Both the position numbers and the translations under genes were made by a program. A stretch of 11,969 nucleotides of DNA from contig CALMAV010000446.1 of the NCBI GenBank assembly GCA_937859895.1, forward strand, positions 1 through 11,969. Reading direction: 5' to 3'. Shown here one piece after another: positions 11,838 to 11,969 of this stretch (the stretch's first letter is position 1; every line of letters starts with the position of its first letter). The notes under the pieces are model-generated. The model worked only from the letters and a program-made list of their open reading frames with translations, was not told the DNA's origin and did not search any database. This stretch comes from an uncultured Bryobacterales bacterium. GTDB lineage: Bacteria > Acidobacteriota > Terriglobia > Bryobacterales > Bryobacteraceae.

Positions 11838-11969
11838 TAGGGCTGAAGGCAACTTGGCTCAAAGCGTCATTATAGATCGATTCGGCGGTCAGTATGGCGG
11901 GTGAGGTACCAGCACGGCTTCGCGCCAGAGTGCGGGAAGACTGAATTCACACAGGTCTCAGCTTTGGGA

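Noticed and set aside
11838..11969. Isolated TATAAT on the minus strand (11874-11869) suggesting a second promoter before vapB
   Set aside because: No acceptable -35 at 16-18 nt and no extended -10, while a better-matched promoter lies closer to vapB.

Overview
The window is ordinary bacterial chromosome. GC content is moderate, there are no insertion sequences, rRNAs, CRISPR arrays or phage genes, and I found no convincing tRNA. The protein styles (a GH130-type glycosidase, a class I ketol-acid reductoisomerase, a large GAF/PAS hybrid histidine kinase, a VapBC module) would suit an Acidobacteriota soil bacterium. That taxonomic guess is inference from protein character, not from a marker gene.

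Layout, left to right. (1) Positions 1-447 hold the 3' end of a GH130-family glycoside phosphorylase/hydrolase gene, followed on the same strand by a small exported protein of unknown function (479-1249). (2) Converging on it is a YdhS-like FAD/NAD(P)-binding protein (1266-2714, minus strand), whose start codon is ambiguous. (3) A 361-bp divergent intergenic region holds a strong small hairpin, a perfect 10-bp inverted repeat about 94 bp apart centre to centre, and an 8-bp inverted repeat ending just before the next start codon. (4) An RhlE-type DEAD-box RNA helicase (3076-4497) converges on a 968-residue GAF-PAS-PAS-PAS-HisKA-HATPase-REC hybrid histidine kinase (4573-7479, minus strand). A 9-bp stem-loop lies between the two stop codons. 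(5) A 371-bp divergent region carries candidate promoters for the kinase and for the branched-chain amino acid operon, plus two possible leader ORFs and leader pairings. (6) ilvB-ilvN-ilvC (7851-11182) forms a tight operon. (7) A vapBC type II toxin-antitoxin pair (minus strand) converges on ilvC, with a promoter/operator overlapped by an inverted repeat. The last ~130 bases (11838-11969) show no gene I can support.

Functionally, IlvB and IlvN form acetohydroxyacid synthase and IlvC carries out the next step of Ile/Val/Leu synthesis; ilvD and leuA are not in view. The remaining genes look like independent transcription units placed side by side. I do not see a clearly new multi-gene system here. 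The items most worth a second look are regulatory: the possible CTG start of the YdhS-like gene, the inverted repeats around the helicase promoter and start, and the leader in front of ilvB.
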